Notes: a model not told the origin generated them from the sequence alone. Positions 54,201-63,606 are shown, counted from the stretch's first letter. The stretch is 64,000 nucleotides of DNA from Metallosphaera hakonensis JCM 8857 = DSM 7519 (GCF_003201675.2 NZ_CP029287.2:2158001-2222000), one strand, 5' to 3'. Program-made: numbers and translations.

Positions 54201-55151
54201 ATGGAAACTCGATTCTTTGAAATTGAAAGTGAAGTGCTTAAGGACAATCCGTGGAACGATTCCTATAAGAGGAGAGTAGCTACGATTTCCGTGGGAAATC
54301 CGCAGGGCGCCCCTATTGTTCTCTATCTCAGCGGGTATTTCTCTACCAGTTTGGCACAACTTAACATAGATCCGCTCTCAGAAACGTTAAGGGACAAACT
54401 CCATAGACTTCATAGGGAAGGCAAGATAGGGAACCTGATTCTACTCCTCCCAGACACTTTCACTAAATTAGGCGGTAATCAATATCTGGATTCTAAGGCA
54501 GTGGGTCTCTACGAATCTCACTTAATTAAGGAAATTATACCGTTGGTTAAAGAGCACTACTCTTCAATTAACGTTGGTGTTATGGGTAAGTCGTCTGGAG
54601 GCTACGGAGCTTTACATCTGGGGAGTAAGTATAATTTTAAGGCAGTCGCTGCCCATTCCGCTGACGCCTACTTCGAATACGCTTACCTCCCACTTTTCCC
54701 CAAGGTCATCCAGACCCTCCGCAGGGCAGGAAATCCCAGAGAGTTCGTTGATATGTTTTGGTCTTCACAAGATCGAAAGAGGAAGGATCTCTTGGACGCC
54801 ATGATGATAGTAGGTCTATCAGGTTTTTATTCTCCTGAGGAAACCTTGGAGTTACCCTTTGAACTGGATACTGGAAAATTAAGAGAAGACGTGTGGAAGC
54901 ATTGGATATCCCTTGATCCCGTGAGGTTTTTGGCATCAAGAAAGGAAAATTTGAGTGGTAAATATCTCTATATTGATGTCGGGACTAGGGACGACTTTAA
55001 CCTACAGTACGGGAATAGGATAATTCATCAAATGTTAAGTGCTTGGGGGATTTCCCATGCTTATGAGGAATTTCAAGCAGGTCACATGAACACCTCCTAT
55101 CGTTATGATGTGTCCCTAGCTTATCTTTCAAGGTATCTTAGTGTGGAGTAG
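54201..55151 (+). CDS. Esterase-like alpha/beta hydrolase
   Basis: The 316-aa protein belongs to the putative-esterase (esterase D-type) group: the nucleophile elbow is GKSSGGYGALHLG with Ser at about residue 133, an Asp in DVGTRDDFN near 260, and His in FQAGHMNTSYRY near 293. No signal peptide. Its ester substrate is unknown. The gene starts 47 bp after the IS4-like element; the TATA-like CAATAATTTTA at 54166-54176 lies just outside the IS, so expression should be independent. Confidence 0.85.
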   Translation: METRFFEIESEVLKDNPWNDSYKRRVATISVGNPQGAPIVLYLSGYFSTSLAQLNIDPLSETLRDKLHRLHREGKIGNLILLLPDTFTKLGGNQYLDSKAVGLYESHLIKEIIPLVKEHYSSINVGVMGKSSGGYGALHLGSKYNFKAVAAHSADAYFEYAYLPLFPKVIQTLRRAGNPREFVDMFWSSQDRKRKDLLDAMMIVGLSGFYSPEETLELPFELDTGKLREDVWKHWISLDPVRFLASRKENLSGKYLYIDVGTRDDFNLQYGNRIIHQMLSAWGISHAYEEFQAGHMNTSYRYDVSLAYLSRYLSVE

Positions 55152-55366
55152 ATTGGGAAATAAGTTATTTCTAAGCATAAGATATATACGCTTTTTACTG
55201 GTTCAATGCGTCATGTTAAAGACGAATTAGATTCTCTCTACACACACCAAGTTTCACAGTAGACAAATCGTTTCTATCTAACTATCTCCCTATGCCGTCT
55301 CATCTTACAACGTTGCCTCTTAAGTAGGCTACTCAAGTTATTTAATCATGGTTTCGACGTGTAATT

Positions 55367-55903
55367 ATGGAACATCATTTTAGAAGGCTCTTGGATCCAG
55401 AGAGGAAGAAGTTTGAGGACCCAGAGAAATTTATTCCATCCTTACTTAAGGGAGATGAAGTCGTTGCGGACATGGGATGTGGTCCAGGATATTATTGTCC
55501 CGTGTTGGAGGAGCATTCTCGAATGCTCTACTGCGTTGATTTGAGCGAGAAAGCCATTGAAATGACCAGGTCAAGGGTTAAGAGGGACTCCACAACATTG
55601 CTGAACGAGTCATCTGATCACACCTCCATTCCTTCCTCTTCCATTGACGTGGTGATATTTTCAAACTCCTTTCACGACATGAACCCCTCAACAGTGTATA
55701 AGGAAGTTCTCAGAATACTTAAACCGAGTGGGAAAGTAATCATTGTAGACTGGAAAAAGGACGCTCCCATTGGTCCACCAGTCGATGTAAGAATGTCCAA
55801 GGAGGATTACATCAGAGTATTCAAGGATTTTGACCTAGAGTCCGAGTTCACTCCAGGTCCCTATCACTTTGGTCTCGTTTTCAAGAGAAAACTCCAAAGT
55901 TAA
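55367..55903 (+). CDS. Class I SAM-dependent methyltransferase
   Basis: A 178-aa minimal methyltransferase: motif I VADMGCGPGYY near 42, an acidic CVDLSEKAI strand end, IPSSSIDVVIFSNSFHDM and RILKPSGKVIIVDWKK. It resembles UbiE/Methyltransf_11-type enzymes. Substrate unknown. Its 3' end overlaps the convergent gene at 55900 by 4 nt. The preceding 215 bp is empty. Confidence 0.9.
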   Translation: MEHHFRRLLDPERKKFEDPEKFIPSLLKGDEVVADMGCGPGYYCPVLEEHSRMLYCVDLSEKAIEMTRSRVKRDSTTLLNESSDHTSIPSSSIDVVIFSNSFHDMNPSTVYKEVLRILKPSGKVIIVDWKKDAPIGPPVDVRMSKEDYIRVFKDFDLESEFTPGPYHFGLVFKRKLQS

Positions 55904-56136
55904 GCAAACTTACACGATTTACACTCAGGATATACTTTATTTAGCACCTTGGAGAGGCATTCCTTCTCTTCTTCGTCACAGGGAAAGACCTTCAACCCTC
56001 TCTTAGCGTAGTCTTGTAGCTTCTCCCTAGTGAGCTCCTTCACGATTACTATCGAGGGTTTACCTTGCTCTCTTCTAATTGTTCCATCCTGTCCCAGAAA
56101 AAAGGTTATCCCGTTCTCGAATGCTACATACATCAT
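55900..56136 (-). CDS. Small cysteine-containing hypothetical protein, 78 aa
   Basis: No known family. It has VAFENGITFFLGQDGTIRR, a strand-turn-strand, then a helix and a C-terminal CDEEEKECL...CKSCKFA with four cysteines, which may bind metal. The start overlaps the stop of the upstream two-helix membrane protein by 4 nt, so both are one unit. Convergent overlap with the methyltransferase. Confidence 0.65.
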   Translation of the reverse strand: MMYVAFENGITFFLGQDGTIRREQGKPSIVIVKELTREKLQDYAKRGLKVFPCDEEEKECLSKVLNKVYPECKSCKFA

Positions 56137-56327
56137 GGAATAAATGCGGTTACAATAAATAGAGCTAACGCTATCCCTATGAGCATTGACCCTATTATCA
56201 TGGAGTCCCTTCTTGGAATAAAGGGAATATTGAACTTACCTATTATGACATAACCAATCCCGTACACACTGGAGACAATTCCTATGATCAGCAACGCTAA
56301 CTTAGCGAATAACACTACTTCTATCAT
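56133..56327 (-). CDS. Two-helix membrane protein, 64 aa
   Basis: Hydrophobic stretches at residues 5-27 and 41-60, with an IPRRDS turn between. No family recognised. Translationally coupled by a 4-nt overlap to the cysteine protein after it. Probably a small inner-membrane factor. Confidence 0.6.
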   Translation of the reverse strand: MIEVVLFAKLALLIIGIVSSVYGIGYVIIGKFNIPFIPRRDSMIIGSMLIGIALALFIVTAFIP

Positions 56328-56976
56328 TAAAGATATATTGGAAATAGAAGACTAATAATCTTTCTTCTATACTTTCGATGTACTAATATACTTAAATAGA
56401 AAAATACTCAGTATAGAATTTAGCCCACTATTATCAGTACTTTGCAGGGATCTAAATTCGGTTTCAACATTTAGGGTACTGTGTGGACATATACTGCTTA
56501 TTGAGTTTGTTTTAAAGAAATATAACAAGTTTAATTGAATAGTGCTACGTTGGTTAGATGGAGATGTGAACTCTACCCCGCCCTTACGGACGTGACTTCC
56601 CACCTCGCGGTAGAGATTTCCTGATTCTCAGCTCCACCTTGCCAAAGGCAGAAGACGGAACTCCACATCTGAGGGTCGCACCGACCCCGAAGTGAACACG
56701 ACGCTCTGAGGTTCGTTGGTTGGAGCGGAGGCGTACCACATCGACCCTCGCTTTAACCGAGGCATCTCGGTGACGCTTACTCCGTCGAAGACTGTAATCA
56801 ATATATTGAATGCGAATCAATAATCGATATTTAAACTTACACAAAGGGGGCTATCCATCCCCGCCTCATGGATTGGGTCTTCCGCCCCCTTTGAATCCCC
56901 AATGAAGATAAATAATCGCTGGATCCTCGATATAGGTTCTGGCTGAATTAAAAAATCCGAATTCATGTAATTCCCT
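56328..56976. other. Intergenic region with a GC-rich IS relic
   Basis: About 650 bp. The first 230 bp are AT-rich without structure; the remaining part, 56565-56900, is much richer in G+C and looks like a non-autonomous or decayed tnpB-type element (separate entry). Confidence 0.4.
56565..56900 (-). mobile_element. Probable solo end/relic of an IS200/IS605-type element
   Basis: On the minus strand this reads like an IS605-type right end with omega-RNA: stretches such as GGAAGTCACGTCCGTAAGG and GGCGGGGTAGAGTTCACA, and near the other side a stem AAAGGGGGC/GCCCCCTTT (56844-56891). A frame of 86 codons crosses it but shows no TnpB motif. The G+C content stands out from the AT-rich surroundings. 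Boundaries are uncertain. Confidence 0.4.
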
Positions 56977-57564
56977 CTATATAATCCATTTCATTAATCC
57001 CTCCTCCGTCCTACCGTAAATGCTCCATAACCCAAACGGTATCTCAATGTTATCTATTAAGACGCTCTTGACTATGATGGCCCTAAATCCCGAGTGACTT
57101 CTTTCGAGCTTGATTACGCTTTGAGCTGAATGCAGTCCAAACGTAGATCCCTCCTTCTCCCTATCCATATAGCTGAACACGAATTTCCTGCCCCTCTTCT
57201 CCCTAAGTGCACCCACTATCTTGGAGTATTCCCTCGGTTTTCTGTGGTGATACGGATCTATTACTATCAATTCCGTATCTCCCATGGACTTCAATGTGGG
57301 CTCTACGTCCTCAACCTTAAACGCTCGTCTCAACCTTACTTCTCCCTCAGTCCCGAAAGTTCTCTGAAATCTTCTGACAAGGACAGGATCTAGGCCACCT
57401 CTCTCCGACACTATGACAACCATGATTGGAGAGGAGATGGCGATAACCCTATGATAGAACAACCTCAGGAGTTCCTGGTCTAGGGAGTAGAACTCCACCA
57501 AGTTATCCTCCTTGAGTATTCTATCGAGTTCAGGAAAACCGGTGAAGGGCTTATTCCCATACAA
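56977..57564 (-). CDS. RecA-fold-like protein without Walker A, coupled to PolB2
   Basis: A 195-aa protein. The pattern FTGFPELDRILKEDNLVEFYS, PIMVVIVSERGGLDP and TELIVIDPYHHR suggests a RadA/KaiC-like core with a Walker-B-like strand but no GxxxxGKT. It could be an inactivated recombinase paralogue that assists the polymerase. The start overlaps the end of the PolB2 gene by 14 nt, so the two are co-translated. The fold assignment is inference. Confidence 0.55.
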   Translation of the reverse strand: MYGNKPFTGFPELDRILKEDNLVEFYSLDQELLRLFYHRVIAISSPIMVVIVSERGGLDPVLVRRFQRTFGTEGEVRLRRAFKVEDVEPTLKSMGDTELIVIDPYHHRKPREYSKIVGALREKRGRKFVFSYMDREKEGSTFGLHSAQSVIKLERSHSGFRAIIVKSVLIDNIEIPFGLWSIYGRTEEGLMKWII

Positions 57565-59341
57565 CTTGAAAAACCTCGTTGGTAGTCCTTTTCAAGTAGT
57601 TCACGTAGTATGTCACATCTCTACCCTTGAAACCAGATCTGGCATCATAAAATCCCCTGATCCCTCTGATGTATGGCACTCCCTTCACCCAGATTACATA
57701 GTCTTGGGGCTCTCCGTTTAATGCTCTCCTTTCGTATTTCCTCAACGTTTCAATAACGTTTGACCTAAGTCCTCTGATATCGTTGCAGGTTTCAGCCCTA
57801 GACAATAAAGAAATGGTATCCTGTAGAAAGTCCTTAACCAAGTTGGGCATGTTCCTTCTGATAACACCCTTGTGTTTCATTCCGTCCTCGGACAGACCGA
57901 AGTACCTCATGGGATAGGGGAGTCCATCCCGTCTAGCCCCTAGGATCATCCACTTGAACTTCTTCCAGCGTAATTTAATCCCAGTCTCATCCATTATTTT
58001 CCAAGCCAGGGAAGGAGCATCTCCCCTTATAACTAGGGAGTCAATTATCCCGTGTAATACCTCTGCCCCGGACTCTTGTACTATCTCAATAGCTCTCCTT
58101 AATGTTCTCCTTGCAAAATACGTAACAAGTTCGTAGGCCTCAATCTTACCAAACTTAGAGTTCCTATAACCTAGGTATCCAAACGACGCTACAAGTATCC
58201 ATTTTATTGCCTCAGCCCTTTCCTCATCTACTTCCTTCAGTTTCTCCTTTCTATCTATGAGCCAGGACAGGGCCTCAGGTACTATTCCCTTCTCCTTCAT
58301 GCAGATTGTGTGACCTATCTCCGTCTCTAAGTCATTACACGCGTCTACGGTCTCAGCTGATATATTGTACTTAACAATGAGGGACGGATACATTGAAGAG
58401 AAGTCCATCTGCCAGACCTCATCGAAGCATCCAACCTTGGGGAAAATTACCAAGCCCCCCTTATCCATTAGGGTGAGGTCATCTAGGCTTCTCAGCTTCT
58501 CAACTCTAGGTACAACTTCTGGGACAATTATTCTCCTCTTAAAGGCTATCCAGGCCTCGTTCGTGGTCAGAGCCTTTCCTATGGTTGCATCCACGAGTTC
58601 CTTAATTGGGGTCTTACATGTCATGGACCACTCAATTAATCCCTTCAGGGAGACCGGAGACCTCTGCCGTTCAAGCCTTAACTTGACTGGGGCTCTCACG
58701 TGATCGCATGCTCTCCCAGTACAACCAGCAACGTCAACCTCTAGATCTAGATCCTGAAGAAATCCCCTCTCTATCTTTCCGTTGATGTTAGCTTCGTACA
58801 TTCTACCCCTTTCCGAAGGGCCGTACCAGTCCATTGTTATTACGGTGGCATAACTTACGAGGGGAAATTGGAAGTTAAGATCATAGGACGAGATCTTGTC
58901 ACCTTCTACTCTCACTTTCCTAAAGGGCTGAATCCCGAGCCTATCCATAACCTGGGAGAGTAGAGTGGGGAGCTGATTCACAACCTTCACCCTCTTTGAG
59001 ATGTATAGGTAAGCCTCCGTGTCCATGAGTTCGTATCTGTGCAAGGTGACCGTTGTTCCAGTCAACGTTTTCCATTCTTCCTCGTAATGCGACACAACCG
59101 AGGGATGTTCCATTATCATTTCCGGTCTCTCTGTAATCACGTAAATTGGATATGTCGTCTTTACCCAGAACTCCCTATTTCCGTTCAGTATCACTCTGAT
59201 CTTACCTGGATATGGTATCGCATCTATTACGTAACCTTCCATGTAATCGCCCGCTCTACTCGTTGTAAACTCTGGTGTAATACTTGTTACCTTTGTAATT
59301 TCGCCGGAAAATATACACGGGGTGAAATGAAACTTTTCCAT
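57551..59341 (-). CDS. dpo2: Family B DNA polymerase, PolB2 (Dpo2) type
   Basis: The 596-aa protein is shorter than replicative PolB1 and lacks clear 3'-5' exonuclease motifs. Motif A is QMDFSSMYPSLI; motif B is WILVASFGYLGYRNSKFG (the family Asn/Ser replaced by Ala-Ser); motif C is GIIDSLVI, where the usual DTD is reduced to IID. A Cys pair GCTGRACDH lies near 230. Crenarchaeal Dpo2 is DNA-damage induced and was reported to perform error-prone synthesis. The downstream RecA-like gene overlaps by 14 nt. Confidence 0.87.
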   Translation of the reverse strand: MEKFHFTPCIFSGEITKVTSITPEFTTSRAGDYMEGYVIDAIPYPGKIRVILNGNREFWVKTTYPIYVITERPEMIMEHPSVVSHYEEEWKTLTGTTVTLHRYELMDTEAYLYISKRVKVVNQLPTLLSQVMDRLGIQPFRKVRVEGDKISSYDLNFQFPLVSYATVITMDWYGPSERGRMYEANINGKIERGFLQDLDLEVDVAGCTGRACDHVRAPVKLRLERQRSPVSLKGLIEWSMTCKTPIKELVDATIGKALTTNEAWIAFKRRIIVPEVVPRVEKLRSLDDLTLMDKGGLVIFPKVGCFDEVWQMDFSSMYPSLIVKYNISAETVDACNDLETEIGHTICMKEKGIVPEALSWLIDRKEKLKEVDEERAEAIKWILVASFGYLGYRNSKFGKIEAYELVTYFARRTLRRAIEIVQESGAEVLHGIIDSLVIRGDAPSLAWKIMDETGIKLRWKKFKWMILGARRDGLPYPMRYFGLSEDGMKHKGVIRRNMPNLVKDFLQDTISLLSRAETCNDIRGLRSNVIETLRKYERRALNGEPQDYVIWVKGVPYIRGIRGFYDARSGFKGRDVTYYVNYLKRTTNEVFQVVWE

Positions 59342-59500
59342 GAAAGGTTAAGCATTCAACGAGATTACGCAAAGTTTTAGACTTCTATGGAGGTTTCGTT
59401 AACGTTCGTTGTCCTGGAACTAGAGAGAATGTCCCGAACGCAAATAATTGAATAAATCTATGTACAAGTTCGTGGAGAATTTTTCAGAAGAGAAGATAAA

Positions 59501-60565
59501 TTGGTGAGAAATTTTGAATTTTCTTTTGACGTTAAAGGTCGCGTAATACTTATAGGGAACCGGGACGTTGTAATACCGATAGACATGAAACCGTGGATAC
59601 AATACTACAACGGTCCGGTTCCCTACGACTACTTGTCATCGTGGCATAAAACTCTTGTGAAGATGAACTACATGTTGGTCACGTCGGAGGTGTTGTCGCG
59701 TCTAGATGACTTCGTGTTGAGGGCGTTGATAGTCATGGTCGTGTGGAGGTGTTCCTACAGGAACGTGTGGAGCTTCTACATGACTGACGTGGTGGTAAGG
59801 TGGTTCCTAGGGGAGTGCAAGTCCAAGTCGGAGATCCACAGGAGAAGGGATTTAGGGAAGTGTTCAAGGAGGCCTTCAAGGAACATGTAAAGGAGTTGGA
59901 GGGGAAGTTGAGCGCGCTAACTGACTACCTGCCCAGCAGCGCGTTATATGGGAAGGTCTGGAAACTTTGGGCTGTGGACTCCTTCATAATCGAGGTCCCC
60001 TTCGGGAAGAGGAACAGGGAGACCTTGAAGAAGAAGATCCGGCTGAGCCTGAAGCAGAGGAAGTACAGGGACTTGCCCAAGTTGCTCTACCAATTCGTGA
60101 ACTGCAAGATAAGCAGGAGGTTCAAGGGCGAGTTCACCAAGAAGAGGAATCGAAGTTACTTCGGCTTTAAGGTCTTCATAGCGATATCGCCTACCATGTT
60201 GGTCCACGAGATTCGGGTTAGTGTTTCTGGCAAGTTCTTAGTTGGAGACCAGAGATTTTTAGGGTAAATACTTACTGGAACTACTAGTGAAACTGGCCAA
60301 CTTCCCTGACAACGAGGTCGACTTCTTCCTAAGCGGTTACAAGATAGCCGACAGAGGATTCGTGGGGAAGTCCTCGACCTGGTTGATCTTCCCCAGTTTC
60401 AGGAGGCACGTGGAGTTCTTCGGGACCTTCCTGAAGAACTACTGGAGACCCTACGCGGTTGACAGGGAGATGACCGAACTCTTCGTCTACGTCATCGCGT
60501 TGATCTACAACTCCTCGATGTACACCTCGGTCCTGTCTCGGGTTCCCGAGGCTCAGCTCCATTGA
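59501..60565 (+). pseudogene. Transposase pseudogene of the decayed IS
   Basis: It is the same transposase as at 37252, but the frame is lost at about codon 116 by a 4-nt deletion and again at 60219 by the 68-bp element. Three separate frames (59501-59890, 59800-60267, 60287-60565) together cover the whole protein. It cannot be functional. Confidence 0.9.
60219..60286. mobile_element. 68-bp miniature element, copy 1
   Basis: TAGTGTTTCTGGCAAGT at the left end pairs imperfectly with the inverted right end (TAGTAGTTCCAGTAAGT), 12 of 17 positions. The insert is absent from the intact IS at the matching site, and the GT at the target is duplicated (60217-60218, 60287-60288). The second copy at 61691 has exactly the same length. 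Confidence 0.75.
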
Positions 60566-60890
60566 CTTCTCGCGCGATTCGAGTGGGGTAGTGAGGGGTA
60601 TGTTGAAAATTCTGTTTTTCTCCACAATTGGTTAATTTGCCTTACAGTATAAGATCGATCTTCAGTTACACTGAAAGATATAACTGTATTTCATCCTTGA
60701 AATCTTATAATATTATATTTCTCTCTTGATATTTTTATTCAATTATTTGCGTTCGGGACACTCTCTCGAAACAGCTTCGTCTAGGAACCCTCACTACTAA
60801 TGTAGGTAGATCAAGGTCCCCTAAGAGCTAGGGAATTCTCGTTGTGGGATGGGGGCACTTCCCGTATTAGGGTGTATAGTTCACGCCAAT

Positions 60891-61637
60891 CTAGTCCATT
60901 AATTCAAGAACGACAGGCGCATGGTCAGATCCCAACACCTTTTCTAGAATTTCGGCTTTCTTCACCATCGGTTCAAGTTCCTTAGAGACAAGGCAGTAAT
61001 CAATTCTCCAGCCTATGTTCTTTTCCCTAGCGTGAAACCTATATGACCACCAGGAGTAATGTCCTCCATCCTTTACAAACATCCTGAAGGTATCAATGAA
61101 GCCAGTTGAAAGGAATTCATGAAACCACTTCCTCTCTTCCGGTGTGAAACCTGCGTGATTCACGTTATCCTTAGGCCTCGCAATATCAATCTCCTCATGG
61201 GCCACGTTAAAATCTCCGCAAATAACAGTGGGTTTCTTCAGTCCTTGAACGAATTCTTGGAATTTCTGATCGAACTTAAGCTTGAAGTCCAATCTCTTTA
61301 ACTCCTCTCCAGAATTGGGAAAGTACACATTGATGACGTAGAGACTGGGGAATTCAAGAGTGATGACCCTTCCTTCATCATCAAATTCCTCCGCGCCGAT
61401 TCCGTATTTCACGGATATAGGCTCCATTCTAGATAGGGTAAGGGTCCCGCTATATCCTTTCCTTTTTGATGGATTTAAGAAGGCCTTATACGGGAGAAAT
61501 TGGAAGTCTAGAGGGAGCTGGCTCGTCTTCACTTCCTGGAGCATTAACACGTCGTACTCCAGATTCTTGATAAGTTCAATTAGTCCCTTTGACATGATAG
61601 ATTTTAAGCCGTTAACGTTCCATGTGAGTAATTTCAA
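60891..61637 (-). CDS. xth: Exodeoxyribonuclease III / AP endonuclease
   Basis: The 248-aa enzyme has the Xth/ExoIII motifs: LLTWNVNGLKS with the metal-binding Asn7, LQEVK with Glu35, VICGDFNVAH with the catalytic Asp and Asn, and GSDHAPV at the C-terminus with the catalytic His. It cuts DNA at abasic sites in base excision repair. It stands alone between two mobile elements, with 125 bp on its 3' side to the decayed IS. Confidence 0.95.
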   Translation of the reverse strand: MKLLTWNVNGLKSIMSKGLIELIKNLEYDVLMLQEVKTSQLPLDFQFLPYKAFLNPSKRKGYSGTLTLSRMEPISVKYGIGAEEFDDEGRVITLEFPSLYVINVYFPNSGEELKRLDFKLKFDQKFQEFVQGLKKPTVICGDFNVAHEEIDIARPKDNVNHAGFTPEERKWFHEFLSTGFIDTFRMFVKDGGHYSWWSYRFHAREKNIGWRIDYCLVSKELEPMVKKAEILEKVLGSDHAPVVLELMD

Positions 61638-61675
61638 TTTTAACCTGAGAAGATGATCGTAGACAGGTTAATGAA

Positions 61676-61909
61676 ATCTAGTGTTTTCCCTAGTATTTCT
61701 GACAAGTTCTTAGTTAGGGACAAGAAATGTCCAGGTCAAAAACTTACTGGAACTACTACCGTGGCGTTGCTTATGATGGAGAATTGGCGGAGGGATGGAG
61801 AGGTTTCAGGATGGGGTACACCTGGAAACTACTCCACAGTTGCAACCTAAGTGCAGAAGATCCGGCTTTCCAGGTTCACATACGTAACAAAGGAGATGAA
61901 TTAGGATGA
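61676..61909 (+). pseudogene. Small gene fragment split by the 68-bp element
   Basis: If the 68-bp element and its extra CC are removed, a frame opens from a GTG at about 61679: VFSRGVAYDGELAEGW..., continuing with RMGYTWKLLHSCNLSAEDPAF to an ending KGDELG where the tnpB element begins. It looks like real coding sequence but matches no family I know. Its downstream part may have been lost to the tnpB element. Confidence 0.4.
61691..61758. mobile_element. 68-bp miniature element, copy 2
   Basis: TAGTATTTCTGACAAGT at the left and an inverted TAGTAGTTCCAGTAAGT at the right, with CC duplicated on both sides (61689-61690, 61759-61760). The inner GGACA/TGTCC forms a small stem. It has the same length as the copy at 60219 and matches it over most of its length. 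Confidence 0.7.
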
Positions 61910-61970
61910 TAAAATGAACGACAAACCTCGCCTTTTTTAAGGCGGGGTAAAGCCTTTTAACCAACTTAAC

Positions 61971-63566
61971 ATGGACTTCCTTGTGACACCTCCTGGTCAA
62001 TTTACTGGGGATGAGGAGCGGGAGCCGACTTCTACTCCCGCAATACCGGGGGGTGTCTACGAAGTTGAGTTTAAGAATATGAGGACGAACGTAGTTCGTC
62101 TCCTTCCAAATGGTTCGCAACGTAAAAAACTACTGAAGTTAGCGGACACTTCTGCGAAGTTGTTCAACGAGATAAACTACGAGAGGAGGCAACAGTTCTT
62201 CCGAGAAGGAAAGGTGGACTTCAAGGGGACGTGGGGTAAGTGCTACGAGAAGTACAAGGGTGTACTTGGTGTCAACGCTCAGGCTGTGATGAAGAACAAC
62301 GAGGCGTGGTCGTCCTTCTTCTCCCTTCTGAAGCTGAAGAAACAGGGAAAGTTACCGCCCCGCATGGGTCACGTTTCTCCTCCACGTTATTGGAAGGACA
62401 GGGAGAGCAAGGAGAGGGAGAAGATACTGGTGGTTAGGCAAGACCGTTATGAAGTGGATGAGGAGAGTCATAAGATCGTCCTCAAGGACTTCATGGAGAT
62501 CGATTTTGAAGGTAGGCTTAGGTGGTACGGTAAGCAAGGTAGGCTGGAGATAATTTACCATGAGGACACGGACAGGTGGTACGCCCACATACCCGTTGAG
62601 GTAGGCGTTGAGACCACTAAGAGAGGTAAAAAGTCTAAACACGTAGTTCACGGTGAGAGGAGGTCAATTCAAGTTTCACCGAAAGGTAATAAGGTAGCTT
62701 CCATTGATCTGGGTGTAAACGTTTTGGCAAGTGCAGTGGTGGACGACGGCACTTGGTTGTTATACAAGGGTATTAGGGCAAAGGAGGACTACTTTCACTT
62801 CGAGAAGAGGGTTGCTGAAGTTCAATCACTTGCCCACAAAGCTAGAAACGTAGGTGAGTGTGAGGCTTACGAGGAGTTAACGAGAGAGAAGAGGAGGCTG
62901 TTCAAGAAGTTAGAGAGGAGGTTCCTCCATCTATACAGAACATTGGCGAGAGGTATCGTTGAGGAACTTCATAAGTTGGGCGTATCCACCCTCTACCTGG
63001 GCTATCCTTACAACATTGGGCAAGATAAGGGTAGCAAGTACGCTGTGAACGCATGGTCTTACCGTAAGCTCATTGACGCAATCGAACTTAAGGCTCAGGA
63101 GTACGGCATGAAGGTGTATGAGGTAGTTGAGTACAACACGTCCAGACTATGCGCTTATCATAACGTTGAGGTGAGGAGGAAACCTAGGGGAGTAATAACG
63201 TGACGATGTCCGGAATGCAAATATTTCGACGAAAATATTGATATAGAAACAAGAATTTTTCTAGGTATAAGGTTATATCTGGATAACCTGTAAACCGTCT
63301 ATCGTGAGACCCCATTCCCCGAGATAGATGATCCGAATTACCGGTAGAAAAATGATAAAAACATAAATATTTTCTACAATATAAATTGAATTTTTTACAT
63401 TCCGGACATTCTCACGTGCCCACTCAACCACAAATTACACAGCGACTTGAACGCCTTGAACATTCTGAAAAAGGCCACGGGAAAGGTCATCAACGCGGTA
63501 AAGAAGCCTCTCTCCTTCATCGTAGACCATAACCGAATAGCTCCCGTAAAGGGGAGTAACCCTTGA
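61971..63566 (+). pseudogene. tnpB: tnpB, interrupted by a MITE
   Basis: The frame from ATG 61971 runs 410 codons to a TGA created at the MITE border (63201-63203). The rest of the C-terminal finger and RuvC-III (CPLNH, SDLNALNIL) continues after the MITE to a TGA at 63564-63566. RuvC-I IDLGVN is intact. At the expected RuvC-II site the sequence is YLGYPYNIGQ, with no acidic residue. The finger has CxxH and CxxxH. Without the MITE the protein would have about 460 residues. Confidence 0.85.
63203..63413. mobile_element. 211-bp MITE inside tnpB
   Basis: It is bounded by a 5-bp direct repeat, ACGTG (63198-63202 and 63414-63418); copy 1 has the uninterrupted site. ATGTCCGGAATG at 63206-63217 and its inverse at 63398-63409 form the terminal repeats. 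Inside are two stems, AGGTTAT/ATAACCT (63270-63289) and CTATC/GATAG (about 63299-63327). No coding capacity. Its parent IS is not visible in this window. Confidence 0.8.
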
Positions 63567-63606
63567 GACCTCGGGGAACCATCGCCCTTTACGGTAGACC
63601 CCAAAA

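Larger units (their letters stand above)
59425..60765 (+). mobile_element. Decayed second copy of the 1281-bp IS
   Basis: The inverted ends match those at 37176/38456, with one change at the left end (GAGAATG for GAGAGTG). Differences from the intact copy are a 4-nt deletion near 59847, two 3-nt deletions and a 68-bp inserted element at 60219 with a 2-bp duplication, which together explain its size of 1341 bp. The flanking 4-bp sites (TAGA, TCGA) are not identical. Confidence 0.88.
61907..63593 (+). mobile_element. tnpB-only IS200/IS605-type element, copy 2, truncated
   Basis: The left end with the CCTCGCC/GGCGGGG hairpin (61926-61946) and TGATAAAATG is identical to copy 1. The right end is cut near 63593, where the sequence departs from copy 1 (after CGCCCTTTA) and another IS begins. 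A 211-bp MITE is inserted in the 3' part of tnpB. Confidence 0.75.

Noticed and set aside
56584-56844. 86-codon minus-strand frame in the GC-rich relic
   Set aside because: The Arg-rich product shows no TnpB or other motif and spans a hairpin-rich noncoding stretch; treated as part of the IS relic.
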